A stretch of DNA of 64,000 nucleotides from Prorocentrum cordatum (lineage: Eukaryota; Sar; Dinophyceae; Prorocentrales; Prorocentraceae). Position numbers and translations under genes: made by a program. The DNA is taken from assembly GCA_963575745.1 (NCBI GenBank), contig CAUYUJ010008613.1, positions 399,355-463,354 of the forward strand, read 5' to 3'. Position 1 is the stretch's first letter. Each line of letters begins with the position of its first letter. This document shows positions 53,711 through 64,000 of the stretch, one piece after another. The notes under the pieces were generated by a model. It ran no database searches. It worked only from the letters and a program-made list of their open reading frames with translations, and had not been told where the DNA came from.

Positions 53711-54768
53711 CTAGCATTCGTTGGCGTCGCCGGAGCGGCCTCGGACGACGCCGCGGAGACCGTTTATTGGGTTGCGCCCTTGGCCCTGGGCCGCGACCTC
53801 CGCGCCGACTTGGATCGCGGGGGTCGGGCGGGTCGGCAGGCATCGTAAGGGCAGCGTCGCCCGAGGGGGCTCCTTTGACGGCGCGTAGCGTGTCTTGGCA
53901 CGCGTGCCCCGCGTCAGCGGCGCGGGCGCGGGCGACGACGGCGGGATCGTGGCCCAGGTAGCGCCCGCAGTGGGCGCGTGGATCGCGGTCGGTGGAGCGT
54001 CGGTGGCGGCGCGCAGTGGCGCCGACCCGTGGCCTGTGAGATCGCGGCGGGTGAGCAGCGTGCGGGCCGTGGCCTGCGAGCGCTCGGCCCGCGGCAACTT
54101 GCAGAGCCTGAAACCCTCTGCTGGGGGAGGTTCGGAGGCGGCAAACGCCTTTGGCGGCGCCGAAGAGCGCCGCGACGCAGTACCTGCCGACGGCGGCGGC
54201 CAGGCGGCAGGCGCCCTTGGCGATGGCGAAAAGCGCTCAGACGCAGAAGCTGCCCGCGGCGGCGGTCCTTTTGGGGGGGGGGTCACACCCGCCGCGTTGA
54301 GGAAACAGTCGTGGAAGACCGCGCACACCTTGTTGCAGCTCAGGATCGCCAGGGCCCGTTCGGCCGCTGTCGCGGCACGGCGGCCTAGCTCATGAGCAAC
54401 GGCGCGTACGAGGGCGAAAACGGCGAACGCAACTCCCAGAATGTAGGCACAAGTCGCGCCGAGGGCGCTGTGGAGGAGCAGCGCGACGCTGAAGATCAGG
54501 TACAACAGGGTCGAGGTTCGGCTGGCCGCCGTAGCGGCGCGGCGGCTTGGGGGATGAGCAAGGGCGCGTAGCGCGTGCAGCTCAACCCGGAGACGCTGAA
54601 CGTCGTATCAGAGATGTTGAAGAGCGCCCCATGGAACGGGAGGGGCGCGAGGTGGTTCAGGGAGAACCTGCTCATCAAGAGTGAGAACGCAGAAAACAGG
54701 ACCATCATGATGAACAGTGCGAATGTGTGGCTCAGGACGTGGCTGTCGTGGAGGTGGCCTCGCCACAT
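53711..54768 (-). CDS. candidate membrane-protein gene, unknown
   Basis: The first minus-strand frame (54768 down to 54496) reads MWRGHLHDSHVLSHTFALF, then a hydrophobic segment (IMMVLFSAFSLLMSRFSLN) and FHGALFNISDTTFSVSGLSC. A second frame joined near 54510 gives LLYLIFSVALLLHSALGATC and AYILGVAFAVFALVRAVAHE, then a Cys-containing stretch and a long Pro/Ala-rich tail. The phrase RA-x-AH-x3-RRAATAA appears twice about 160 bases apart, showing an internal duplication. Two or three transmembrane helices are likely if translated. A frameshift or small intron is needed at the junction. No family is recognised, and the plus strand is also open here. Confidence 0.38.
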
Positions 54769-54799
54769 GAAAGCTGGCCGCCTCCCTCTGGAGTCTTGC

Positions 54800-56950
54800 C
54801 CGTCTCGCAGCTGAGGAAGTGGGCCGTGACGAAATCACCACGCGCGGCGCGAAGACAAGGGTGGCGGCGCAGGCCATTGCGGCGGAGGTTTTTTTTGGGG
54901 GGGCGCGAATCAGTTTTGGGGCAGAAGCCCCAGTCACGGTCTCACCAGGCTGGACGGTGAGGAAGGTTTCGTGTCCAGGCCACGTTCTGTTCTTGTTGGA
55001 ATTCGGGCCGAGACAAGAGAGGGAGATGGATAGCGAAAAGTATAGAGAAAGAAAACGAAGGGAGACACAACAAGCAAACACATAGATAACTAGAACACGT
55101 AAGATAATGGCAGAAAGGAAAAACGAATGAGGGAACGATGGAACGATGCACGAGGCAAAGGAAGGGAAGGGTGGGTGGTGGAGGCAGGTAAGCAGCGAGG
55201 CAGAGATGATGGATAGGGAGAGAGGGAAAGACGGGAGGGAAGCAGGCAAATATGCATGGAGAGAGAGGGCCGCCATGAGGAAAGGCAGTCCTGAGGGAAA
55301 GGGGGCCTGAGGTTTTTCGTCACCTTCGACCTGCTGGAGTATTGCCTGGGCCCCAGGACCACCAGAAGCCAGTTCGGGATGGAAAAGCGGACCCGGGGAA
55401 AACCTCCGGGCCCATGTGCCCTTTTCTTTCGGGAACTCCTTACCTCTCGAGCCAAAGGTGCCTTGGAGGGAAGGGGCGAGAGGGTAGTGGGCGCGGTCGA
55501 GGGAGGAAAGACCGCCCCGACCCACATCATTGACGTTCACTGGCGGTCCTGGGCGTTCACGAAGCAGCCTTGTCCTGTCCGATTCCTTCCCTGGCTGCGT
55601 CTACTAGGGAGCTTCGCTTGCAGGGGTGCTTCCGACCAGGGTGGTTTCTCTGCCCCCCAGGGTGCGCGGAGAGGGTTTTTTTTGCCCCGCCGGGCGTTTG
55701 TGAGCCCGCTTGCCACCCCGCCCTCTCAGGTGCGTCCCTGCCCGCCTCCTGCCACCCACGTGCCAAGAGTTCGCCGGAGTGACCACGGGTGCGGGCCCAC
55801 GGGAGTCCCATGGTGTTTCCCCAGCGTTGATTTGCGCGCTCGGATTGCACACACACACACCCCGCGGCCGACAAACCCGCGCACCAAAGGTCTCCTGCCC
55901 AGGACCACTCTTGCGAGTGGCCGAAGATGGTAGGGTTCGGCGGAGCCTCGCGCGTGCGTCGATGAGGGGCGTTCCCATCGGCGCGCGCACGGTTCCGCCA
56001 AGGCCACCTTCGATCCGATCGGTCCCGCTCGGTATCGGTTCTGGCCAGATGGATCCGATTCGATGCCGATCTGTTTTCCGACGGCCCGATACGATGTTTG
56101 CATGGCGTGTTTGTGAAACCCGGCGCATCCGACGCACATACCGATTCGTTTCGACTCTTCGATTTAATAGTGGTTGATCCTGCCCCGCTGCGTCTCACCA
56201 TCCAGGCCCCGCAATCTCCTCTCGAGGGCGCCCCTCTTCTCGTCGCCTTGCGCGCCGCGCTGCAGCCGCGAGTGTCTCCAGGGCGGCCCTGGCGGGCTTA
56301 GGCGGCGCGGGCCTGCCTCCCTCCCCCTCCCCTGGCTGGCCGACGGTGGGTCTTCCGTGAGGTCCACAGGGCAGGGCCTCAGGTGTGTCTCCGCAGAGGA
56401 TCGCCACGAAACAAAGGGGTCCTGAGTGAACCTGGTCCTGCAGGAGGTGTTTCGCTTCTGTGGGCCTTCATGGGCCTATAGCGGGCCCGGGGACCGTCCG
56501 AAAAACAACTCAGGATGCAGACTTCGTCCCCTGGGGAAGCCCCGGGAATCGGATATCCGTGTGGCTCCGGACCCGCTCTCTCATACCAAGAGGAGTGGGG
56601 TTCGGAGTGGCAGTTTTGTTTTCGGGTGGAGTCTGGAGCTTTGCAGTGGGATTCGTGCTTGGTGGCGAGGACTACGAGTCGTGCCGCCCAGGAGGTCCAA
56701 GCTGAGGAGCTCTGTGCTCGGGTTGGGTGGGGTGTGGGTCGGGGTCGATTGCAACTTTTCGCTTGTCTTGGACTGACACATGAGACTATGGATGCATGGG
56801 CGACCCGTGCAGAACGTCTCAAAGCAACCGTTTCGCGGGACGCGGAAAGAGCGGAAGGCGATTTGGAGTCGGATTTCGAGAGCAGTTTGAACATCCCAGT
56901 TCGGTGCTGGTTTACGTAGTTGCGTGTCAGGGTTGTCTACCATGGATTGA
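54800..56950. other. no firm gene; cryptic GATC repeat; one possible exon
   Basis: T-run near 54889 and AGGGAGA-rich DNA at 55010-55310. 55999-56110 repeats the GATCCGAT/TTCGAT word mixture. A plus frame at 56515-56919 (ending SSLNIPVRCWFT) has ordinary amino-acid composition, with a helical acidic segment (AERLKATVSRDAERAEGDLE), and could be an exon, but no domain or splice site supports it. Confidence 0.4.
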
Positions 56951-56956
56951 CAGCTT

Positions 56957-57062
56957 CCTACCAGACACTGCTTCGGAAACAATGTCTGGTAGGGGGCATA
57001 GGAAGGAGGAGGAGGGGAAGAGGAGGAGGAGGAGGAGGAGGAGGAGGAGGAGGAGGAGGCGG
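56957..57062. repeat. perfect 11-bp hairpin followed by (GGA)n
   Basis: CCTACCAGACA (56957-56967) and TGTCTGGTAGG (56983-56993) are perfect reverse complements with a 15-base loop. A GGA microsatellite starts nine bases later and runs to 57062. Confidence 0.8.
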
Positions 57063-57064
57063 AG

Positions 57065-58320
57065 GAAGCGGGGTGATGATAGATACAGGGCGGGAGGGAG
57101 CAGGGGATGATGTAGAGCAGGAGCACGAGGAGGGGGAGGTGGAGGAACAAACATAAAGAAGAGCGAGACGGGGGAGGGGGAGAACCGCAGGGTGGAGAGT
57201 GGGCCAGGGTAACTCATGTGGGAACACATGTAGGACTAGGACTTTGGGCGAAGGACCCCGCTTGCTTGACCCCGCGCTCGAGTTGGCTCCAGCCCCATCC
57301 TCGTGCTGCCCGTCGTCGTCCTTGCCCCTGCTCTTCTTGCCTCCCCCTCCCCCTGCTCTCCGTTTTCTCTTCCTTCCCCCCAGCTGCTCCTCCTCACCAT
57401 CCCTTCCCCTCGCCTTCCTCTCCCCCTCTTCCTCAAGTCCTTCGCCCCTGTTGTATTTGTTCTCCTCACCTCCTCCCCCTCCTTTCTCCACCGTCTCCCC
57501 CCCCCTCATCCTCTGGCCTCCCCTGATGCTGTAAACTCTCGGCCCGACGTGTGCTTGCTCGGGCCCTCTCGTCGCCTCAGGGCTTCGTCGTTCGGAGTGG
57601 TCCCCAAGCGGAACGCAAAAGCAAGGTCCACCTCCTCCACCTCCACCTCCCCCTCCGCCAGTCCCCTGGAGGTTGCGCGGCGGCGCCGACTCTTCCTCGC
57701 CGCCGAGCGGCGCTCTCTGTCTTTCGCCCTTTTTATTTTTATCTTCCCCTGAGAAGACGGAGAAGACGACGAAGAAGAAGAAGGAGAAGACGAAGACGTA
57801 CCTGCTTTCTGCTGTCGGGGTTCCGTCCCCACGCAGGGGCGACGGCGACGGGGTGGGGGGGGCGCACGAGGAGCGGCCTCCCAGGATGGGGCAGACGGTA
57901 TGGCTGGGACCAGCGATGCGGGGAGGGCAGGCCGAGGGGGAGGGTGCAGCGAGGCGTAAATGTAGGGAAGCCGAGGGCGAGGGCAAGGGTGCAGTGGGGA
58001 GGGCAAGCCGAGGGCGAGGGTGCAGCAGGGGAGGGACCAGCGAGGGGGAGGGTGCATCGAAGGCAAGACGCGAACGTAAATGTTCGCGGCGGATTGGCGC
58101 ATCTCGCAGCCCCCGAAGGCGCCCGACTGAGTCGGGCGCCACCTCTGGGGACCTGCGTCTACGCATCGCGCCCGAGCTGGCTCGCCAAAAGCACATTGCA
58201 CTTCTCCTCCTCCTTGCGCAGGCCTTCTTCGGGACTGAAGACGGCCTTGGATGCGTGCGGGTAGCGCGTGGACTCCGGTGGGCCCACCCCCACCGTTGCG
58301 GGCACCTCGGCCGGGTGTCC
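57065..58320. other. no supported gene; pyrimidine- and purine-rich blocks
   Basis: Pyrimidine-rich CTCC/CTTCC DNA at 57290-57500, a GAAGAC/GAAGAA tract at 57748-57800 and GAGGGCGAGGG-type repeats at 57920-58070. The 454-codon minus frame across the block reflects these compositions. Confidence 0.5.
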
Positions 58321-58324
58321 ATGG

Positions 58325-58520
58325 CGAACGGTCCGATTCGATCAGATCAGATCCCTAAGCTTCGATTCCCATCTCGTTTCGATCCGACACGAAGCAGTTC
58401 CCTCTCTGGCCTACAGGGGCCGAGCCCGATTCCCGATCTCAATCGATCTTAGCCCGATCCGATTCCGCGCCGATTCAGGCGCGATCCGATCTGTTCCCGA
58501 CGCGATCAGATTTCGCGGTT
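58325..58520. repeat. cryptic repeat rich in GATCCGAT / GATCAGATC
   Basis: Fourth cluster of the GATC/TCGAT word mixture, with GATCAGATCAGATC at its start. It lies just upstream of element 3. Confidence 0.6.
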
Positions 58521-58768
58521 CGGTCCAGTGCAGGCCTGTCGGGCGGGACTTCCTCCCCATTCCTCCCTCGGGAGTCGCTCACCTCTGGGCGCACGGACGG
58601 CAGCGTTAGTTTGGCAGTGGTTTATCTTGTTTGTTGTGGCGTTGATGTCTTCGGCGAGTTCGAATCTTCCTCATCCCGTCTTGCTTCTTTGCGCAGCATC
58701 GAGCTGAAGCCCGGTGAGTAAGACTCACACGTGAGTAAATGAGTCTTAATTTCGTTTTCGGCAAGGGC

Positions 58769-59584
58769 ATGGCCTCTACGACCTCATCATGGAAGCGAGA
58801 CCCGAAGGTGTAAAAGCCTCACCTCAGCTTCAATGCACCAGTACCTTCCAGCAGACCGTCCTTCTCATCCACGACGGCAGCCTTATCAGAAGGCTCAGCG
58901 ATGGCAGAAAGGATTGCACAACAGTATGGATCACCATCCTTCGCATCACCACCAACGGCATCAACGGCATCGACCACGAGATCGGCCAATAATTACATGG
59001 AAGAACCTGCACTGGAAATGGGAGCATCAACGAGGATTCTTACGATGGCTGAGAAGTTACGAGCGCAGTACTCGATGAACTAACTCTCATCCAAGATCGC
59101 GCGCGCAAATGCCGAGAACGACCATGCCATCAACATCACCATTCAAGGTAAACCTCGCTTGGGTAGCATCGTGGACCCGGGCTCGAGCGATGGACTTCTT
59201 GGCACTGAAACTCTACGCGAGTGGGTTCAGTATGTCTACGGCCCTCGAGGCATCAAGTATCAGCGCGGCAGATCAGATGCATCTTTCACAGGTATCAGCG
59301 GCGAAGCAGATCCATCATGCGGCGAGTTCATCGGCAAGATGGGCTTCTGCGGATTTACCAACGAATGCGACATATGGCGGCGATCTCATTGGAGGCAATG
59401 GTTCACAATGCCCAGCACTCTTACCCAATACCACATTGCTAGCATAGAGATCGATCATCGATGATAACATGTTTTCTAATGGAGATGGTATCCTAGCGCT
59501 GCTACCACCTGGTCAGAGAGCATATGTCACGAGACTGCACCGCACGGACTCCAAGCATCTTTTCCTACCGATCGACAACAAATA
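58769..59584 (+). pseudogene. gag-like start and protease of element 3
   Basis: An ATG opens a frame with an early in-frame TAA, then FNAPVPSSRPSFSSTTAALS and MAERIAQQYGSPSFASPP, an in-frame TAA at 59081, and SSKIARANAENDHAINITIQ. LGSIVDPGSSDGLLG near 59160-59200 is the retropepsin-like active site in the D-P-G form seen in some dinoflagellate elements; the flap-like region follows. After a frame change, NGSQCPALLPNTTL gives the second conserved block (family form PALLG), then a TAG at 59445 and IIDDNMFSNGDG and LPPGQRAYVTRLHRTDSKH to a TAA near 59582. Only a short gag is visible. Confidence 0.6.
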
Positions 59585-59836
59585 AGAACAGACGATCACC
59601 GAGCGCACAGACCTCATCAACAGGATCGAATATCGCTCCGCGGAACTACTTCACAGTTGCCCAACGACTCAGACGCGAAGCTCTGGGATTTCTTTACATG
59701 CTGAGAAAACCTGATCTGGCGATGGTACCTCAACTCCTGCACAGACGGACCCTGCAGGTGAGAATGTCCCGATTGAGGCCCCGAAGAAGCAGGATCAGTG
59801 TAGGGATAGGAAACTGGGAAGGACTCCGAGATCTAC

Positions 59837-61140
59837 TTGGAAGCCGAGGTTCCACCGGAGATATCACTGTCTGCGACACCAACGACCAAGACAGCGCACA
59901 TGAGCTATCACCGCAGCGACGCCAAGTCACTTTACGAGCACTGGAAGCAGTTCAAGGCACCGAGGTATCACAGGGATCCCTGGCCGGATAACTTCACGGC
60001 GAGCGAGCAGAAGCAGATAGACGCTGAGTGCCGAGTCTTGCCAGAGCTGTTCTATCATCGCCCACGGTTGCCCATGATCATGCCCAACAGCGTGGACGAT
60101 ATCATCATGCACATGGACGCCTTCCAGCAGGCGATGCTACCACTTCTCTTGGAAGTATGCTCTGGCACTGGGAGCATGTCCACAGAGGTCTACGCCAATC
60201 AATGCATCGCGCTGCCACCGATTGACTGCAGATATGGCTGGGGCTTGCATCGAGAAGATCATCGTGAGGCTCTGGAGCGACTGGTTCCAACGTTTCGTCC
60301 ACGACATACATTATGCGAGTTCTATTGCAGACCCTGGTCACAGTCCACGAATCGTGCAGATCCAAGTGAGTTGGAACAGCGACGGCAAGCTGAACGACCC
60401 ATGCTGTACTGGTTTATGTATGACCTCTTTCCAGACATCTTGCATCGCGACGGCAACTTCATCGTTGAAAATCCGTGGCGTTCTCACATATGGACAGAAA
60501 CACCTCTGAAGGACATGGACAAGCTGGTTCAGGAATATCGAGGAACGCTACACGACAACACTACCGACCAATACCGTCATGGAGCACGCGGCGAGGAACG
60601 GGACTTGCCCATCAGGAAGCGCACGATGTTCAGAAGCCCGGCGAGACTTCGTGGCACCAGCAAGTACTGCAATTGCGTGGCCCAGCACGCCAATCTGCAG
60701 ATGAACGATTCCAACGGCCTCAAGAGAACGGCAACAGCGGCACGATCTCCCAATAAGTTGTGCAAGGCCCTGACGCGCGACATGATTCGTCATCTACGTC
60801 AGTCTCCACAGCTCACTCATTGGACGTGCCCAAGATGCAAGCATGGACATGCCGCTGGAGTACCGCATGCGAGAGTACATGGTTGCAGGTTCAAACCTGC
60901 TGAACCTCCAGCAGCTCCTGCAGCACCAGCAGCAGCAGTACCAGTTCCAGCAGTTCCACCAGCAGTACCAGCTCCTCATCCACCAGAGGCACCTGCGGCA
61001 GTGGCAGCGGCGCCCGATGGCGAGGACGCCAAGGGCAATTCGGATATACCACCTCCACCGATGCCACTGAAACCGGCAGCAGCGCTACCTACTCGACGAC
61101 GACTCAGAGGCAAGCAACAACACAAGATGACCGTACATTT
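59837..61140 (+). pseudogene. cytosine-5 methyltransferase-like domain of element 3
   Basis: LLEVCSGTGSMSTEVYA (from 60149) is motif I with the Gly-x-Gly turn. PIDCRYGWGLHREDHREALE follows. CEFYCRPWSQSTNRADP holds the candidate catalytic Cys at 60326-60328, but the usual Pro before it is Tyr. FIVENPWRSHIW (60458 on) is motif VI with Glu-Asn-Pro. LPIRKRTMF and a Cys-rich SKYCNC plus CPRCKHGHAA...HGC segment (near 60829-60888) follow, then an Ala/Pro/Val-rich linker. The unbroken run of about 430 codons makes this the best-preserved module of the element. It differs in sequence from the element-1 domain, so a separate lineage is likely. Confidence 0.72.
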
Positions 61141-62391
61141 CAGGAACCGAAAGTGTTGCAGCCCAACTTCGATCTCACCAAGCTCTCACAGCGAATGCGT
61201 GAGGCACCGAATGGCACGGAGCGCATAGAGCCCCTGGCTGGATTGCATCAGAAGTTCTTTCATGCTGTGGACGCTGATTGCGAGCGACTTTGTAAAGCAC
61301 TTGGACTACCACCTGCGATACCGAAGCTACGCCAAGGTATCATGCAGCACTGCGAAGTTGGCCGGAACAGGATGAGAGTCATGAGCCGCCCGCTCATCAA
61401 GGGCACGCTGGCCACCCACTTCAACCAGCGCGCGCAGAGCGATCTTTTCTTCCGGTTCGAGAAAGTATGGTTTCTATGTATCGATGAATGCCTGCGCTTT
61501 CGGCTGGCCGGACGTCTCAGCAGCAAGACGCCTGCCGACATCCTGAAGGGCTACGTGCATTTATGGACCAGGATCTTTGGACCGATGGAGACACTGGTGA
61601 TCGATCAGGAAGGAGGACTTACAGGCGACATGGCTTCTCTTTTCTGCGATCGCTACACCATGACTCGCGAATTCGGAGGCGCGGCAGCACGTGCCCACGC
61701 GGGCCTGGCTGAGCGCGCCATCTCTATGGTCAAAGCTGTGGCTCTCAAGATCAAGGCCGACTGCGCGAAGCAAGGCATCACCTACTTGAGTGACGACGAC
61801 ATTGTGGCCGATGCTGCCACGTTTGGCAACCTGACTCTGAACTGCGGCGGCTCGGTTCAAGCTCAAGGATTGTTCGGATTCATGCCCAAGGATGCCTACG
61901 ATCCTGAATCCAAGATGCTCACCAGCACCAACAGCATCCTGGAGCAGGTACCAGACTATACGGAGGCACGCCTACGACTGCGTCTCACTGCGAAGGCGAA
62001 CATGTGGCAAGCTGTTCTTGAAGAGCGACTAGCCCGAGCTATCAACACGAGGCAGCAGACACACGACACGAAGTGGCTCGAAACCTGGAAGCCACACGAC
62101 AAAGTCGACATTTGAAGAGCTCCAGAACGGAAGGGCGCCGACAGATGGAGAGGACCACCAGATTTTATCTCACTATCCAAGGATCTCGGCCAGGCCATTG
62201 CGGTGCATCAAGGACAGCCCTTTCTACTGCCAACACGACATCTTCGACCACGCCAACTATGTGATCAAGTTTTGGGATTGCGCGCGCAGTCGAATGACAT
62301 CTACCTAGGCAACACAGACACGCCAGGTGCACTGGCCCAACTGTTGGAAGTTGTTGAAAGTTGTACTCCAGGTGCTACATCGCATGGGTGA
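61141..62391 (+). pseudogene. DD35E integrase of element 3
   Basis: N-terminal zinc-binding region with H-x4-H (GLHQKFFHA) and a single remaining Cys (MQHCEVGRNRM). The core has Asp at 61441 (QSDLFFRFEK), Asp at 61603 (VIDQEGGL) and Glu at 61711 (GLAERAISM), with exactly 35 residues between the second and third. QGLFGFMPKDAYDPE and LEERLARAINTRQQTHDTKW lead to KVDI, a TGA at 62113, and in the same frame RAPERKGADRWRGPPDFISL with HQGQPFLLPTRHL. The catalytic triad is intact and the only lesion in 400 codons is the TGA, so decay is recent. Confidence 0.85.
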
Positions 62392-63250
62392 AGTTCCGGA
62401 TGGTCGTGACAAGCTGACCTTGGAACCACGCGACCTACGCGATGATCCTACCAAGTTTTGGTTATCCATCCTGAACTTGGCGAATTCCGTCTTCGGGCTT
62501 TCTCACGTGGATGCTATCTTTATTGGCGCGGATTTTCGACTGGTTCACAGTCAACGACCACTCCGATACGGTTTGCTTATAGCGTGGCATCCGGAACGAC
62601 GACAGCGCTACACCAGTCGAGGGCTCAACTTCCACGGTACCAACAACATTCATATAATCATTGGTACGAGTTGGTATAACCATTGTTTCCTCATTTTGGC
62701 ATTGAAGGACTCACCACTTCCTCAGGATGAATATCGACCGATTGATAACCTTGATATTTCCAGCATCGCAGTCATCGAGGACTACTCGGGCAACTCACCA
62801 CGGCAAGCTATTCAGCGACCCAGTGGCAATGTGACGTCAGCACCGACGCCCACAGCACCCATATCTTCGACAAACGACGAATTGCCATCCGTCAACACGG
62901 CCATCGAGGACATGGAGGACATCGACAACCTTAGCAATGAGCTTGAACGACTGATCAAGACGCCTGGGCAGACACCTACACCACGACTTGCACTGGAGGA
63001 TACTAGTCGAGAGACGCCACCACAGACACCATATTACAGGAGAGTGAGGATCGTCGAGACCCCGCTGATCGACCTGGACACGAGGCGTGACGTACCTTCA
63101 CCTACTCTTGGGCGTGAGGAACTTGAGCGGCAGGTACCTGCATTACCATTGGCACCTGCATTACCATTGGCACCTGCATTCCCAAGGGCACCATCATCCT
63201 CATCGGCACTTGTAAGCAGCATCGCTCTGGACATACCATTTGTACCATGA
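62385..63250 (+). pseudogene. post-integrase region of element 3
   Basis: Frame 2 from about 62385. EVPDGRDKLTLEPRDLRDDP, FWLSILNLANSVFGLSHVDA, RYGLLIAWHPERRQRY and NNIHIIIGTSWYNHCFLILA form a conserved-looking globular block of unknown role between integrase and RT. A low-complexity segment follows, with a repeated LPLAP motif and acidic Ser/Thr/Pro-rich sequence. It ends with TGA at 63248, after which the same frame stays open to about 63526. Confidence 0.55.
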
Positions 63251-64000
63251 CCTACTCATCAGATGCCTCCGACGCCTATGCAGCCTACGGCCCTCAGGCC
63301 GAACGCACCTGATCAGAGCATGCCGTTACAAGACAGTCATAGTCAACCCGATCACTGCATGCAACAAGCTGCAGGACCGGACGTTGACCTCACCATGGAT
63401 ATGGAAAGTAGTCAACCCGATCAAAGGCATGCAACAAGCAACAGGAACCGACAACGACCTCACCATGGAGATGGAAAGGATCATGGAGGAGACCGATCGA
63501 CAGCAATTACAAACTACCACGAATGAGCTGGCGCCGAACGCAAGCGATGATCTCTTGCGTGTGGATTTTCGCCAGGATCATGGCCCCACTAACGTACTTC
63601 CGCATGCAGCACCAGAAGTCGAAGAATACCAGCATGATGGCTCCAGTAACTTTGCCAAGGAACTGGAGAAGCTTATTGGCGATGACGAATGCGATGAGCG
63701 ACGTGCGGCAGACAAGCGTGCCAGCGACACTTTTGGAAGCATGGAACCAATGCATAAGATGATTAGACCCAATGAGACAGGCGATGGACTGATACCTCTA
63801 CACGATCAAGCGCCACAGGATCACTACGGCAACTCAGGTCATCTTGTGGAAGCAGCATCGTCATCACCTACGATACCCATCGAGGACTATTACACACATT
63901 TTCTCATGATGAAGGCCAGTCCCTCATGTGCATCGCAGCGATCAGATCTTCAACAACTATACCAGGAAGCCAGTCACATGAACGATGACATTGAAGAACA
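63251..64000 (+). pseudogene. acidic linker of element 3, open to the window edge
   Basis: After the TGA at 63248, frame 2 reads MQPTALRPNAPDQSMPLQ. A 70-base direct repeat (63340-63408 and 63410-63478, both with TAGTCAACCCGATCA-type starts and CCTCACCATGGA ends) carries a one-base shift in its second copy, so coding continues in frame 3 from about 63430. That frame (DNDLTMEMERIMEETDRQQL onward) is open for about 186 codons to the last base. It is rich in Asp, Glu, Gln and His, as expected for the linker before RT. No catalytic motif is reached. Confidence 0.6.

Larger units (their letters stand above)
58700..64000 (+). mobile_element. Ty1/copia-order retroelement with a second DNMT-like domain (element 3), partial
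   Basis: Coding-like sequence of lower GC than its surroundings, with gag-like start, protease, DNMT-like domain, integrase and an acidic linker in order on the plus strand. No RT lies between protease and integrase, so RT is expected beyond the right edge, which makes the order copia-type. The left LTR was not delimited; an imperfect inverted repeat (AAGACTCA...TGAGTCTT, 58719-58755) lies in the leader. In-frame stops at about 58811, 59081, 59445, 62113 and 63248 and frame changes near 59380, 61140, 62385 and 63425 show decay. Confidence 0.8.

Noticed and set aside
56958-58322. 454-codon minus-strand open frame
   Set aside because: Pro/Ser/Arg low complexity from CTCC and GGA tracts; no recognisable segment.

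Overview
The window reads as nuclear DNA of a dinoflagellate. The sequence signs are a very GC-rich and extremely microsatellite-dense background, a 22-base stretch matching the conserved dinoflagellate spliced-leader exon at 19 of 22 positions (3365-3386), and three Ty1/copia-order LTR retroelements. Two of these carry a cytosine-5 DNA methyltransferase-like domain, an arrangement known from dinoflagellates. The genus cannot be resolved; the GC-rich, GGA/CCT-repeat-laden style resembles Prorocentrum-type genomes, which is a memory-based impression only. No rRNA, tRNA, CRISPR array or bacterial-type operon was seen.

Layout. 1-13 kb: mostly low-complexity GC-rich DNA with triplet repeats, the spliced-leader-like site, one candidate exon (2.1-2.9 kb) and one candidate multi-exon gene (10.8-12.4 kb) with two phase-consistent GT-AG introns. 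13.3-29 kb: a composite repetitive locus made of a dispersed ~160-bp repeat family, an 87-89-bp minisatellite, two diverged copies of an unknown gene (16.4-17.0 and 27.2-28.5 kb), GGA and CAT microsatellites, and an inverted-repeat/G-rich minisatellite block (18.0-19.1 kb). A decayed copia element (element 2, 19631-26893) has inserted into one unit of the 160-bp repeat. 29.2-33.0 kb: a candidate PPGW-repeat protein exon, microsatellites and a 42-bp minisatellite. 33039-42106: element 1, bounded by 149/154-bp TG...CA LTRs that are about 97% identical and flanked by a 4-bp direct repeat. It carries gag, zinc knuckle, protease, a Cys/His module, a DNMT-like domain, integrase, reverse transcriptase and RNase H on the plus strand. 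42.1-58.6 kb: low-coding, repeat-rich DNA with a candidate minus-strand membrane-protein gene at 53.7-54.8 kb. 58.7-64.0 kb: element 3, lower in GC, with gag, protease, a second and different DNMT-like domain, a DD35E integrase and an acidic linker. It runs off the right edge before its reverse transcriptase.

How the parts relate. The three retroelements lie in the same orientation. All have several in-frame stops or frameshifts, so none looks able to make an intact polyprotein as read here. Coding calls outside the elements are tentative: base composition and triplet repeats keep many meaningless frames open on both strands, and most long open frames were rejected for that reason.
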